Positions 9,670 through 19,102 are shown, numbered from the stretch's first letter. The stretch: 64,000 nucleotides of DNA from CAKZLS01 sp963771545 (GCA_963771545.1 CAVYTX010000003.1:744001-808000); one strand, 5' to 3'. Numbers and translations are program-made. The notes: generated by a model not told the origin, from the letters alone.

Positions 9670-10871
9670 GCGAAGCTTTCATTTGTGACGCAATCCGCAC
9701 GCCCATCGGGCGCTACGGCGGCGCCTTGTCCTCTATCCGGGCGGACGATCTCGGGGCCATTCCGCTGACCGCGCTGATGGAGCGGAATCCCGGTGTCGAC
9801 TGGGCCGCGGTCGACGACGTGATTTACGGATGCGCCAATCAGGCCGGCGAGGACAACCGCAACGTTGCCCGAATGTCGTCGCTGCTCGCGGGCCTTCCGG
9901 AAGAAGTGCCGGGAACGACTGTCAATCGTCTCTGCGGTTCGGCCATGGACGCGGTCGGCATCTCCGCCCGCGCCATCAAGGCCGGGGAGGCCGGCCTGAT
10001 GATCGCCGGCGGCGTGGAGAGCATGTCGCGGGCGCCTTTCGTCATTCCGAAGAGCGGCACCGCCTTCAGCCGGAAGGCCGAGATCTACGATACGACCATT
10101 GGCTGGCGTTTCATAAACCCGAAATTGAACAAGCGGTTCGGCTCGCACTCGATGCCGCAAACCGCCGACAACGTCGCCGCCGACTTCCACGTAAGCCGCG
10201 AAGATCAGGACAAGTTTGCCCTTCGCTCGCAGCAACGCTGGGCGGCCGCCCAGGCCGCCGGCCGCTTCAGAGACGAGATCGTGCCGGTCAAGGTGCCGCA
10301 AAGAAAGGGCGAGCCTCTTGTCGTCGATACCGACGAGCATCCGCGGCCGAACGCGACCCTTGAAGCGCTTGCCAAACTGAAGGGTGTGAACGGTCCCGAC
10401 CTGTCCGTGACGGCCGGCAATGCCTCGGGCGTAAACGATGGAGCCTGCGCGCTGCTTCTGGCTTCGGAACAAACCGCCGCGAAATACGGTCTTCGGCCGA
10501 TCGCGCGCGTCGTCGCTTCGGCCGCCGCGGGCGTGGCGCCCCGGATTATGGGATTTGCTCCCGCGCCGGCGACGCGTAAGGTTCTGACGAAGGCCGATAT
10601 GGATCTTTCGCGGATGGATGTCATCGAGCTCAACGAGGCGTTCGCGGCGCAGGCGCTCGCCGTCCTGCGCGATCTCGGAATTCCTGACGATGCCGACTAC
10701 GTCAATCCGAATGGCGGCGCCATCGCCATCGGGCACCCGCTCGGCATGAGCGGCGGACGCCTGGTGATGACCGCGATGTATCAACTACGCCGCACCGGAG
10801 GTCGCCATGCCCTGTGCACCATGTGCATCGGTGTCGGGCAGGGAATCGCGACCATCATCGAAAGGGTATGA
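9666..10871 (+). CDS. paaJ: 3-oxoadipyl-CoA / 3-oxo-5,6-dehydrosuberyl-CoA thiolase
   Basis: A 401-residue thiolase, the normal length for PcaF/PaaJ. It begins SEAFICDAIRTPIGRYGGAL, carries the nucleophilic cysteine in TTVNRLCGSAMDAVG, the GHPLGMSGGR histidine loop and the second cysteine in CTMCIGVGQG. In phenylacetate catabolism it cleaves two 3-oxoacyl-CoA intermediates to give acetyl-CoA, dehydroadipyl-CoA and succinyl-CoA. Sequence alone does not separate PaaJ from PcaF; the position between paaI and paaK argues for PaaJ. Confidence 0.9.
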   Translation: MSEAFICDAIRTPIGRYGGALSSIRADDLGAIPLTALMERNPGVDWAAVDDVIYGCANQAGEDNRNVARMSSLLAGLPEEVPGTTVNRLCGSAMDAVGISARAIKAGEAGLMIAGGVESMSRAPFVIPKSGTAFSRKAEIYDTTIGWRFINPKLNKRFGSHSMPQTADNVAADFHVSREDQDKFALRSQQRWAAAQAAGRFRDEIVPVKVPQRKGEPLVVDTDEHPRPNATLEALAKLKGVNGPDLSVTAGNASGVNDGACALLLASEQTAAKYGLRPIARVVASAAAGVAPRIMGFAPAPATRKVLTKADMDLSRMDVIELNEAFAAQALAVLRDLGIPDDADYVNPNGGAIAIGHPLGMSGGRLVMTAMYQLRRTGGRHALCTMCIGVGQGIATIIERV

Positions 10872-10892
10872 GTTTGGGTGAGGGAGGAAGTA

Positions 10893-12200
10893 ATGGACAA
10901 AAACTATAAGCCACAGGGGCTGGACCCCATCGAAACCGCCAGTGAGGACGAGATTCGGGCGCTGCAGTTGGAACGCCTGAAATGGTCGGTTCGACACGCC
11001 TATGACAATGTTGAGCATTATCGGGCCAAGTGCGAAGCCGAGGGAGTGCATCCCGACGACCTCAAACAACTGGGCGATCTGAGCAAGTTCCCATTCACGA
11101 CGAAGCAAGATCTGCGCGACACTTACCCGTTCGGCATGTTCGCCGTGCCGATGGAGCAAGTCATGCGCATTCATGCGTCGAGCGGCACCACCGGCAGGCC
11201 GGTGGTGGTCGGCTACACCAAGAACGACATCGATGCGTGGGCCGACGTCGTCGCCCGATCCATCAGGGCATCGGGCGGGCGTCCTGGAGACAAGGTCCAT
11301 GTGACGTACGGTTACGGGCTGTTCACCGGCGGGCTCGGCGCCCACTACGGCGCCGAGCGCCTCGGCTGCACCGTGATCCCCATGAGCGGCGGACAGACGG
11401 AGAAACAGGTTCAGCTGATTCAGGACTTCAAGCCGCGGATCATCATGGTCACGCCGTCCTATGTGCTCAATATCGCCGAGGAGATGGAGCGCGAAGGGAT
11501 CGATCCACGCGAGTCCTCACTGGAGATTGGCATCTTTGGCGCGGAGCCCTGGACCGGTGAAATGCGAATCGAGATTGAGAGACGGTTTGGGATCGACGCC
11601 GTGGATATCTACGGTCTCACGGAAGTGATGGGGCCCGGCGTGGCGAACGAGTGCGTCGAGACGAAAGATGGTCTCGTAATTTGGGAAGACCACTTCTACC
11701 CGGAAATCATCAATCCGGAGACGGGCGAGGTGGTGCCGGACGGAGAGATGGGCGAATTGGTGTTCACGTCTCTGACAAAGGAGGCGTTCCCGGTCATCCG
11801 GTACCGGACTCGTGACTTGACTTGCCTTCTGCCGCCCACGGCTCGGTCGATGCGGCGCATGGGCAAGATCACGGGACGGTCCGATGACATGTTGATCATC
11901 CGCGGCGTGAACCTGTTTCCGAGCCAGATCGAGGAGTTCGTTCTCAAAATGCCGGACTTGGCCCCGATATACCAGCTACTGGTTAGCCGCGATGGCCACT
12001 TGGACAAACTGGAGGTGAAGGTCGAGATGCGCCCGCACGCAAACTCCTCTAAGGCCGCGGCTTTGGCCAAGGAGCTCCAACACACCATCAAAACCTACAT
12101 TGGCAGCACAAGCACCGTAAACGTTTTGGAGCCGGACGGCATCGAGCGTACGCACGTCGGCAAGGTTAAGCGGGTCATCGATACGCGCCCCAAAGGTTGA
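10893..12200 (+). CDS. paaK: phenylacetate-CoA ligase PaaK
   Basis: A 435-residue adenylate-forming ligase, matching the E. coli PaaK length. It activates phenylacetate with ATP and CoA, the first pathway step. Seen: the AMP-binding P-loop IHASSGTTGRPVVVGYT, the adenine region IFGAEPWTG, IYGLTEVMGPG, the hinge region GRSDDMLIIRGVNLFP with conserved arginine, and a C-terminal ACT-like domain with HVGKVKRVIDTRP. ATG 10893-10895 follows an AGGGAGGAAG leader; an in-frame GTG at 10878 falls inside that leader and is less likely. Confidence 0.93.
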   Translation: MDKNYKPQGLDPIETASEDEIRALQLERLKWSVRHAYDNVEHYRAKCEAEGVHPDDLKQLGDLSKFPFTTKQDLRDTYPFGMFAVPMEQVMRIHASSGTTGRPVVVGYTKNDIDAWADVVARSIRASGGRPGDKVHVTYGYGLFTGGLGAHYGAERLGCTVIPMSGGQTEKQVQLIQDFKPRIIMVTPSYVLNIAEEMEREGIDPRESSLEIGIFGAEPWTGEMRIEIERRFGIDAVDIYGLTEVMGPGVANECVETKDGLVIWEDHFYPEIINPETGEVVPDGEMGELVFTSLTKEAFPVIRYRTRDLTCLLPPTARSMRRMGKITGRSDDMLIIRGVNLFPSQIEEFVLKMPDLAPIYQLLVSRDGHLDKLEVKVEMRPHANSSKAAALAKELQHTIKTYIGSTSTVNVLEPDGIERTHVGKVKRVIDTRPKG

Positions 12201-12236
12201 TTTTGGGCTACCGTCGCCACAAATAGATAAATAAAA

Positions 12237-12260
12237 GGGTCAAGTCAGAAACCTTGACCC
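12237..12260. promoter_or_regulatory. short perfect hairpin between paaK and paaA
   Basis: GGGTCAAG (12237-12244) and CTTGACCC (12253-12260) form an 8-bp perfect stem with an 8-base loop. On the plus strand it is preceded by an A-rich stretch (AAATAGATAAATAAAA) and not followed by T; on the minus strand the stem is followed by TTTTATTTATC, so it looks like an intrinsic terminator for that strand. On the coding strand it may act as an attenuator, RNA-processing site or stability element between the paaK and paaA segments. The role is inferred. Confidence 0.4.
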
Positions 12261-12282
12261 GGCTGTACGATGGAGAGCGGAA

Positions 12283-13272
12283 ATGTATGCGCAAATGGTG
12301 GACACGGGCACCGGTCCCGTTAGGTCGCTCGAGGAGATGGCGCCGGAAGAGCGGGCGTTTCAGGAACGGATCGACGCCGGCATCAGGATCGAGCCGAAGG
12401 ACGCGATGCCCGACGGTTATCGCAACACCCTGATCCGGCAAATATCGCAGCACGCCCATTCGGAGATCGTGGGCATGCTGCCGGAAGGCAACTGGATAAC
12501 CCGCGCGCCGAATCTGAAGCGAAAGGCCATTCTCCTCGCAAAGGTTCAGGACGAGGGCGGGCACGGGCTGTATCTCTATTGCGCCGCCGAGACCTTGGGC
12601 GTTTCGCGCGACGAGCTGCTTGAAGCCCTGCACGATGGCAAGGCCAAGTACTCGAGCATCTTCAATTATCCGTCGTTGACGTGGGCCGACATCGGGGCCA
12701 TCGGCTGGCTGGTCGACGGCGCCGCGATCATGAACCAGGTGCCCTTGCAGCGATGCTCGTACGGTCCCTATGGCCGGGCCATGGTCCGGATCTGCAAGGA
12801 AGAGAGCTTTCATCAGCGCCAGGGCTTCGATCTCTTGCACACGATGTGCCGAGGCACCGAAGAGCAGAAGAACATGGCGCAGGACGCCCTCAACCGATGG
12901 TGGTGGCCGTCGCTGATGATGTTCGGCCCGCCCGACGATCAGTCGTCACATTCAGTTCAGTCGATGCAATGGAAAATCAAGCTCGACAGCAATGACTCGC
13001 TGCGGCAGCGGTTCGTCGATCAAACGGTGCCGCAGGCTGAATTCCTGGGTCTCGAGATTCCGGATCCCGATCTGCGCTGGAACGAAGAGAAGGGCCGCTA
13101 CGAATTCGGAGAAATCGATTGGAGCGAGTTCTTCCGGGTGATCAAGGGCAATGGGCCTTGCAACAAGGAGCGGCTGCGGGCGCGTGTCAAAGCCTACGAG
13201 GACGGGCGCTGGGTGCGGGATGCCGCCACTACTTACGCTCAGAAGCACGAGCCCCATCATCACGCCGCCTGA
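12283..13272 (+). CDS. paaA: phenylacetyl-CoA epoxidase catalytic subunit PaaA
   Basis: The diiron catalytic subunit (329 residues) of the ring-1,2-phenylacetyl-CoA epoxidase. Ferritin-like ligands are visible as DEGGH (E91/H94) and KEESFH (E174/H177). Phrases such as KVQDEGGHGLYLYCAAETLG, IFNYPSLTWADIGAIGW and WWWPSLMMFGP are strongly conserved in PaaA. With PaaC it forms the core oxygenase that inserts one oxygen atom into the aromatic ring. ATG 12283-12285 has a GGAGAGCGG leader. First gene of a tightly spaced paaABCDE block. Confidence 0.95.
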   Translation: MYAQMVDTGTGPVRSLEEMAPEERAFQERIDAGIRIEPKDAMPDGYRNTLIRQISQHAHSEIVGMLPEGNWITRAPNLKRKAILLAKVQDEGGHGLYLYCAAETLGVSRDELLEALHDGKAKYSSIFNYPSLTWADIGAIGWLVDGAAIMNQVPLQRCSYGPYGRAMVRICKEESFHQRQGFDLLHTMCRGTEEQKNMAQDALNRWWWPSLMMFGPPDDQSSHSVQSMQWKIKLDSNDSLRQRFVDQTVPQAEFLGLEIPDPDLRWNEEKGRYEFGEIDWSEFFRVIKGNGPCNKERLRARVKAYEDGRWVRDAATTYAQKHEPHHHAA

Positions 13273-13288
13273 GAAGGGAGGAACGACC

Positions 13289-13570
13289 ATGAAAGATTGG
13301 CCATTGTGGGAAGTCTTCATTCGCAGCCAGCACGGCCTTGCGCATCGGCACGTGGGCAGTCTCCACGCCCCCAACGCCTCCCACGCAATTCGCAACGCCC
13401 GCGACGTCTACACGCGCCGCAACGAAGGAGTCAGCATCTGGGTGGTTGACTCCAACCACATCGTTGCAAGCGCCCCGGGCGAGAAAGAACCGATGTTCGA
13501 ACCCTCGAACAGCAAGATCTATCGGCATCCGACGTTCTACGACATTCCCGATGAAGTAGGGGCGATGTGA
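13289..13570 (+). CDS. paaB: phenylacetyl-CoA epoxidase subunit PaaB
   Basis: A 93-residue protein starting MKDWPLWEVFIRSQHGLAHR with the conserved VGSLHAPNASHAIRNARDVY and the C-terminal KIYRHPTFYDIPDEVG. PaaB bridges the PaaAC heterodimers in the epoxidase complex. The ATG at 13289-13291 follows GGGAGGA. It ends with a stop that touches the paaC start. Confidence 0.95.
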   Translation: MKDWPLWEVFIRSQHGLAHRHVGSLHAPNASHAIRNARDVYTRRNEGVSIWVVDSNHIVASAPGEKEPMFEPSNSKIYRHPTFYDIPDEVGAM

Positions 13571-14331
13571 TGAGTGATCGGACCGATCCGCGCTTCGAGT
13601 ACCTGCTCCGGCTTGGCGACAACGCGCTGGTTCTCTCGCATCGCCTGTCCGAGTGGTGCGGCCATGGGCCGGTGCTCGAAGAGGACCTGGCGTTGACGAA
13701 TGTGGCCTTGGATCTGATCGGCCAGACGCAGTTTTGGCTCGCCTACGCCGGAGAACTCGAGGGCCGGGGACGGGACGCCGATGCGTTGGCGTACCGGCGC
13801 GACGTTTGGGATTTCCGCAACGTCCTGCTCGTGGAGCAGCCCAACGGGGACTATGCGCAGACGACGGCGAGGCAGTTCTATTTCGATGCCTGGCACCTTC
13901 TTGTGTTGTCGGCGCTGACGGACTCGACCGATCCGCGCATCGCCGAGATCGCGGCGAAAGCGCTGAAGGAAGTCAAATACCATCTCGATCGCAGCGCGAT
14001 GTGGGTCGTTACCCTGGGCGACGGCACCGACGAGAGCCATGAACGCATGCAGCGCGCCATCGATGATCTGTGGAGTTATACCGGCGAGCTGTTCGAAGTC
14101 GACGACGTCGAATCTTCGTTGATTTCGGACGGGGTGGCGGCCGACTTGCCGCGGCTCGTCGAGCCTTGGCGGGCCAAGGTGAGCGACACCCTGCGCCAAG
14201 CGACCTTGGACATGCCGGAGACCGGCTGGATGCAGAGCGGGGGCAAGAAAGGCGTCCATAGCGAGAACCTGGGTTTCATTCTTGCCGACATGCAGTTCCT
14301 GCAGCGGGCATACCCGGGGGCCACTTGGTGA
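13570..14331 (+). CDS. paaC: phenylacetyl-CoA epoxidase structural subunit PaaC
   Basis: A 253-residue ferritin-like partner of PaaA. It begins SDRTDPRFEYLLRLGDNALV and contains LSHRLSEWCGHGPVLEEDLA, the helix LKEVKYHLDRSAMWVVTLGD and DDLWSYTGELFE. In the family PaaC is structural and binds PaaA rather than carrying the working diiron centre. Start could be ATG 13570 (TGATG junction with the paaB stop) or GTG 13567 (GTGA overlap); both give the same protein apart from one residue. Overlaps paaD by four bases. Confidence 0.92.
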   Translation: MSDRTDPRFEYLLRLGDNALVLSHRLSEWCGHGPVLEEDLALTNVALDLIGQTQFWLAYAGELEGRGRDADALAYRRDVWDFRNVLLVEQPNGDYAQTTARQFYFDAWHLLVLSALTDSTDPRIAEIAAKALKEVKYHLDRSAMWVVTLGDGTDESHERMQRAIDDLWSYTGELFEVDDVESSLISDGVAADLPRLVEPWRAKVSDTLRQATLDMPETGWMQSGGKKGVHSENLGFILADMQFLQRAYPGATW

Positions 14332-14840
14332 ACACCGCCAACAAACCGGCACCTCGACCCGATGCGGCTCGGATCTGGGACTGGCTCCGCGAGGTGCCGG
14401 ATCCGGAAATACCCGTCGTCTCGGTCGTGGATTTGGGAATTGTCCGGGACATTCGCTGGGAGCCGAAAGAGCTGGTGGTGACCATTACCCCGACTTATTC
14501 AGGTTGTCCCGCGACGTCCTTGATCGCGCTGGAAATCGAGCGCGCCATTCGCTATCGCGGGGTGAGACACGTGCGCCTGGAGATGCAAATCTCGCCGCCA
14601 TGGACCACCGACTGGATTTCGGAGGAAGGGCGGGAGCAGCTGAAGGACTTCGGCATCGCCCCTCCCCCGAGGATCCGGCAACTGGTCGAGCGGATCGGCG
14701 GGACCGAGGCGCCCGCGGAATGCCCGCGCTGCGGCTCCAATAAGACGGTCCGCGTTTCGGAATTCGGTTCGACACCGTGCAAGGCCCTGTACAAATGCAG
14801 GGATTGCCTGGAGCCCTTTGACCTTTTCAAATGCCACTGA
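14328..14840 (+). CDS. paaD: PaaD, iron-sulfur maturation factor of the phenylacetyl-CoA epoxidase
   Basis: A 170-residue protein with an N-terminal MIP18/SufT-like domain (VPDPEIPVVSVVDLGIVRDI, ITPTYSGCPATSLI) and a C-terminal zinc ribbon with cysteines in ECPRCGS, STPCKALYKCRDCLEPF and FKCH. This architecture is specific to PaaD, needed for maturation of the epoxidase rather than catalysis. GTG start at 14328 overlaps the paaC stop as GTGA. Confidence 0.92.
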   Translation: MNTANKPAPRPDAARIWDWLREVPDPEIPVVSVVDLGIVRDIRWEPKELVVTITPTYSGCPATSLIALEIERAIRYRGVRHVRLEMQISPPWTTDWISEEGREQLKDFGIAPPPRIRQLVERIGGTEAPAECPRCGSNKTVRVSEFGSTPCKALYKCRDCLEPFDLFKCH

Positions 14841-14874
14841 AGGCAAGCCTCGAGAGCTGAGACGGAATTTAGAA

Positions 14875-15948
14875 ATGGCCAAGTTTTTTCCACTGACGGT
14901 CGCCGCTGTGCGTAAAGAAACCCGCGACTCGGTCGTGCTCACGCTCGAGGTGCCGGCGGATCTCAGGGAAACCTTTCGATTCAAACAAGGCCAATACTTG
15001 ACCTTTCGCACCAAGATCGACGGCGAAGAAGTCCGCAGATCCTACTCGATCTGTGCCGCCGTGCAGGATCCGAACTTGCGCGTCGGGATCAAGAAGGTGC
15101 CCGACGGGCGTTTCTCTGCTTGGGCCAACGATCATCTTGCGGCCGGAGACGTTCTCGATGCCATGCCGCCCATGGGAAGCTTCTTCGTTCCCCTGGATCC
15201 CGCGACCCGAAAACATTACGTCGCCTTCGCGGGCGGCAGCGGCATCACACCCGTACTCGGCGTCATTAAGACTACCCTTCTGACGGAGCCGGAGAGTTCG
15301 TTCACGCTCTTTTACGGAAATCGGGCCTCGGGCACGATCATGTTTCGAGAGGAGCTCGAGGATATCAAGAACACTAACATCGGTCGATTTCAGCTCGTCC
15401 ATATTCTGGATCGGGAGCAGCAGGACGTCGAACTGTTCAATGGAATTCTCGACCGCGAAAAATGCGACTTACTGCTCAAGCACTGGGTGAACGCATCGGA
15501 TATCGATACGGCGTTCATCTGTGGCCCGGAGGCCATGATGTTGCAGGTTTCCGAGGCGCTCCAGGCGGCCGGCCTCGACAAGCGGCAGATCAAGTTCGAG
15601 CTGTTCGCGAGCCAAAGCCAGAAGGGAGGCCGAAAGGTTCAAGCCCGGCCGGTTCCCAAGATGGAAAACGCGTGCCAGGCAACCATCGTCTTGGATGGCC
15701 GAGCCCGGGCGCTGGATATTCCGAAGGGCGCCAAGACGATTCTCGATGCCGGTCTTGAGGATGGACTGGAGCTGCCTTACGCGTGCAAGGCTGGCGTCTG
15801 TTCTACCTGCCGCGCTCTGTTAAGCGAGGGAGAGGTGGAAATGGACGCGAATTTCGCGCTCGAGGATTACGAGGTCAAGCGCGGCTACATTCTGACCTGT
15901 CAGAGCTATCCCGTAACGGACAAGATATCGGTCGATTTCGACCAATAG
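14875..15948 (+). CDS. paaE: phenylacetyl-CoA epoxidase reductase PaaE
   Basis: A 357-residue FAD/2Fe-2S reductase that feeds electrons from NADPH to PaaAC. The FAD domain has RRSYSICAAV, the NAD(P) domain FAGGSGITPVLGVIK and FICGPEAMM, and the C-terminal plant-type ferredoxin domain carries YACKAGVCSTCRALL plus a distal cysteine in GYILTCQSYP. ATG 14875-14877 (MAKFFPLTV) fits the family; the frame opens 57 bases earlier within paaD. Last gene of the PaaABCDE block. Confidence 0.93.
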   Translation: MAKFFPLTVAAVRKETRDSVVLTLEVPADLRETFRFKQGQYLTFRTKIDGEEVRRSYSICAAVQDPNLRVGIKKVPDGRFSAWANDHLAAGDVLDAMPPMGSFFVPLDPATRKHYVAFAGGSGITPVLGVIKTTLLTEPESSFTLFYGNRASGTIMFREELEDIKNTNIGRFQLVHILDREQQDVELFNGILDREKCDLLLKHWVNASDIDTAFICGPEAMMLQVSEALQAAGLDKRQIKFELFASQSQKGGRKVQARPVPKMENACQATIVLDGRARALDIPKGAKTILDAGLEDGLELPYACKAGVCSTCRALLSEGEVEMDANFALEDYEVKRGYILTCQSYPVTDKISVDFDQ

Positions 15949-15968
15949 CGGCGCGAGGGCGAATAGAG

Positions 15969-16746
15969 ATGAACGATGAAATAGGATTGGTGGATTATGT
16001 CGCCGGTGGCGGGAAACTCACCTCGCCGGCCAACGCCAACGCACGCTATCGAGGCGAAATCATGCGTCTCATGGCCGTGTTCGTCGAACTCGGAGATGGC
16101 TGGGGCATCCGGTTTCGCGGATTCCATCAATCTGGCGCCTGGCCTGAAGGACCGAATGGTCGCGGCGCGCATGGTGCTCGATAAGTTCGGGCATGCGGAG
16201 CGCGTGCTCAGAATCATGGAGGAATTCGGGGCCAACACGTCGCGTTATGTCGAGCAGCATCCCTGGGCCAATCGTCTGGATCGGAATACCGATTTGGGCA
16301 CAAAACGAATTGATGGGGACATGCGGCTGAATGTCTTTCACTATCCGATCGGCGACTGGTGCGACGCGTTGACCATGAACACTCTCATGGGGTGCGCGAC
16401 GGTTATTCAACTGAAGGAACTTTCGGGTTGTTCCTACCAGCCGCTCGCCGATGCCTTTTCCGAAATTTTGCTCGCGGAAGCGCGCCACGCCCATCTCGGC
16501 GAGACCGGATTGCGGCGGCTTCTCGCGGATGGTTACGGCCGCGCCCTGGTCCAGGCCTCGGTCGACTATTGGTATCCCAGGGTAGCGTCGACGTTCGGTC
16601 GAGCAAGCTCGGATCACTTCGATACGTACCGCCAATTCGGTCTGCGGCAACGGAGCAACGAGGAATTGTTCGCGAGCTGGCGGGAGAGCGCTCAGCGCAT
16701 TTTGGTTGGGCTGCGGCTGGACGTTCCAACAGCCGCCGTTGAATGA
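15969..16746 (+). pseudogene. PaaA/PaaC-family ferritin-like protein, frameshifted
   Basis: A second member of the phenylacetate ferritin-like family, distinct from paaA and paaC. ATG 15969 starts MNDEIGLVDYVAGGGKLTSP; removal of one A from the AA at 16087-16088 joins this to FVDSEMAGASGFADSINLAP and then an open frame to 16746 (258 residues). Ferritin-type motifs visible are LDKFGHAERV, VIQLKELSGCSY and LAEARHAHLGE; the first shows K where a diiron ligand E is usual. The family is known in paa loci and other ring oxygenases but this member's role is unknown. Disrupted as given; a homopolymer read error is an equal possibility. Confidence 0.75.
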
Positions 16747-16785
16747 CGTGCCCATCGGCCACGAATCCCTCTTGCCGGAGAACAG

Positions 16786-17400
16786 ATGATGGATGTCTAT
16801 GAAATCGATGGACTGGTTCCCGTGGTCGATCCGACGGCTTTCGTTCATCCAACCGCGGTGTTGATCGGCGACGTCATCATCGGTCCCGGTTGCTACGTGG
16901 GGCCATCGGCCAGTCTCCGCGGCGATTTCGGCCGCCTGATCCTGGAGCAAGGGGCCAACATTCAGGACACGTGCGTCATGCACGCCTTCCCGAACATCGA
17001 CTGCATCATCGAGCAAGACGGCCATATCGGCCACGGCGCCGTGCTTCACGGTTGCCGCGTGGGCCGGAATGCCATGGTGGGCATGAACGCCGTTGTCATG
17101 GACAACGCAATCATCGGGGAAAACAGCGTCGTCGCCGCCATGGCGTTTGTCAACGCCGAGCTCATCGTCCCGCCGCGTACCCTGGTCGCCGGGGTTCCGG
17201 CGCGATTGATCCGCGAACTCAGCGATCAGGAGATTGCATGGAAATCAATGGGCACCGCGACCTACCATGAATTGGCGGTGCGCAGCATGAAGACGATGAA
17301 GCTCTCCGCGCCGCTTGCGGCGGTCGAACCCGGGCGCCAGCGCATTCAGGTCGGTGAAATTTATCCTCTCAATGAAGCGCGGCGCAAGTTCGGCGACTAA
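16786..17400 (+). CDS. paaY: PaaY-like hexapeptide-repeat thioesterase / gamma-carbonic anhydrase fold
   Basis: A 204-residue left-handed beta-helix protein with hexapeptide repeats (IGDVIIGPGCYVGPSASLRG, IIEQDGHIGHGAVLHGC, AIIGENSVVAAMAFV) and the zinc histidines expected from the carbonic anhydrase fold (HAFP, HIGHGAVLHG). PaaY is linked to phenylacetate catabolism, where it has been shown to act as a thioesterase relieving blocked CoA intermediates. ATG 16786 has GGAG seven bases upstream; a second ATG follows immediately. Confidence 0.85.
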   Translation: MMDVYEIDGLVPVVDPTAFVHPTAVLIGDVIIGPGCYVGPSASLRGDFGRLILEQGANIQDTCVMHAFPNIDCIIEQDGHIGHGAVLHGCRVGRNAMVGMNAVVMDNAIIGENSVVAAMAFVNAELIVPPRTLVAGVPARLIRELSDQEIAWKSMGTATYHELAVRSMKTMKLSAPLAAVEPGRQRIQVGEIYPLNEARRKFGD

Positions 17401-17431
17401 TCCAAGTGTACCCGCCAATAAGGAGAACATC

Positions 17432-19102
17432 ATGAAGAGCAGTTTTTTCGATCGCCATCGTGAAACCCTAGAGAAGGCGGTCGAGGCTATCGGACATCGC
17501 GGCTACTGGTCGTCCTATCCCGAGATGCCGAGCGGAAAGATCTACGGCGAAACCGCGAGCGACGACGGAAAGCGAGCCTTCGAGTCCCGCCTCAACAGCT
17601 ATTTCGAGATCGATCAACCGGGAACGGTCGGAAAGGTGGGTTCCGAGGTTTCGCCCTTTGGCCTGAAGCTCGGCGTCACGTATCCCAAGATCGACGCGAA
17701 TGTTCTTCTGCCGGCGATGCTGCGGGCGAAGGAGGCCTGGCGCCGCGCGTCCGCCGATGACCGGGCCGGAGTGTGCCTGGAAATTTTGAGCCGGCTCAAC
17801 AAGCGCAGCTTCGAAATCGCCCACGCGGTGCATCATACCACCGGCCAGGCGTTCATGATGGCGTTCCAGGCGGGCGGACCGCACGCCCAGGACCGTGGAT
17901 TGGAAGCAGTCGCCTATGCTTACAAGGAGATGAAGCGCGTTCCGGCGACCGCGAACTGGGAGAAGCCGCAGGGCAAGAATCCACCTCTCACCATGACCAA
18001 GACCTACCACATCGTACCGCGCGGGATCGGGCTCGTTATCGGGTGCTGCACGTTTCCCACCTGGAACGCCTACCCCGGCTTTTTCGCCAGCCTCGTGACT
18101 GGCAACGCGGTGCTGTCGAAGCCTCACGGCGGCGCGATTTTGCCGGTGGCTCTGACCGTCGAGACGGCTCGGGAGGTGTTGAGCGAGGCCGGCTTCGATC
18201 CGAATATCGTTTGCCTGGCCGCCGAGGATCCGGGCGGCTCGCTCGCTCCCGAACTGGCGATGCGGCCCGAGGTGACCATCATCGATTTCACCGGCAGCAG
18301 CGCCAATGGCCGCTGGCTCGAGGAAAACGCCCGCCAGGCGCGTGTCTATACCGAAAAGGCGGGCGTCAATTCCATCGTCGTCGACAGCGCGCAGGATTTC
18401 AAGAGCGCTGCCCGCAACATCGCCTTCTCCCTCAGCCTCTATACCGGTCAAATGTGCACGTCGCCGCAGAATATTTTCGTGCCCCGCGACGGCATCCGTG
18501 TCGAAGGCGGTACAATGAGCTTCGACGAGGTCGCACGGTCCATATGCGATGGCGTCGGCAAATTGCTCGGCGATCCCGCGCGGGCGGTCGAGGTGCTGGG
18601 CGCGGTCCAGAACGACGGCGTCGCCGAGCGTGTGGAACGGGCCCGAGGGACGGGAGAGATCCTTCTCGATTCGAATACGTTGGAGCACCCGCAATATCCC
18701 GATGCCCGGGTGATGACGCCGCTGGTCGTCAAGCTCGACGCCGACCGGGATCGCGATACCTATCGCCAGGAGTGGTTCGGCCCGGTATCGTTCATTATCG
18801 CGACGGACTCGACGGAGCAGAGTCTGAGGATCGCCGCCGACACCGCTCGTGAGCAGGGTGCGATCACGTTTTCGGCCTATTCCACCGACGAAAAGGTCCT
18901 CGAAGCAGCGGAGGAATCCGCGATCGCGGGCGGCGTTGCCCTCTCCTGCAACCTCGCCGGCGGTGTTTTTGTCAATCAGTCCGCCGCCTTTAGCGACTAT
19001 CACGCCACGGGCGTCAATCCGGCGGCGAACGCGTGCCTGACCGACAGCGATTTCGTCGCCGGCCGCTTCAGGGTCGTTCAGAGCCGAAAGCACGCCGCTT
19101 AG
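17432..19102 (+). CDS. paaN: PaaN, aldehyde dehydrogenase of phenylacetate ring cleavage
   Basis: A 556-residue aldehyde dehydrogenase of the shorter PaaN type. It contains GLVIGCCTFPTWNAYPGFFA (nucleotide fold), FTGSSANGRWLEENA, the nucleophile region LYTGQMCTSPQNIFVP with catalytic cysteine, and QEWFGPVSFII. In the pathway the aldehyde dehydrogenase oxidises 3-oxo-5,6-dehydrosuberyl-CoA semialdehyde. The fused R-specific hydratase domain of PaaZ, needed to open the oxepin ring, is absent here, and no stand-alone MaoC-type hydratase is seen in the window. ATG 17432 has a strong AAGGAG leader. Confidence 0.88.
   Translation: MKSSFFDRHRETLEKAVEAIGHRGYWSSYPEMPSGKIYGETASDDGKRAFESRLNSYFEIDQPGTVGKVGSEVSPFGLKLGVTYPKIDANVLLPAMLRAKEAWRRASADDRAGVCLEILSRLNKRSFEIAHAVHHTTGQAFMMAFQAGGPHAQDRGLEAVAYAYKEMKRVPATANWEKPQGKNPPLTMTKTYHIVPRGIGLVIGCCTFPTWNAYPGFFASLVTGNAVLSKPHGGAILPVALTVETAREVLSEAGFDPNIVCLAAEDPGGSLAPELAMRPEVTIIDFTGSSANGRWLEENARQARVYTEKAGVNSIVVDSAQDFKSAARNIAFSLSLYTGQMCTSPQNIFVPRDGIRVEGGTMSFDEVARSICDGVGKLLGDPARAVEVLGAVQNDGVAERVERARGTGEILLDSNTLEHPQYPDARVMTPLVVKLDADRDRDTYRQEWFGPVSFIIATDSTEQSLRIAADTAREQGAITFSAYSTDEKVLEAAEESAIAGGVALSCNLAGGVFVNQSAAFSDYHATGVNPAANACLTDSDFVAGRFRVVQSRKHAA

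Noticed and set aside
17468..19093. A 541-codon open frame antisense to paaN
   Set aside because: Same reason: the real gene is on the plus strand with full aldehyde dehydrogenase motifs.
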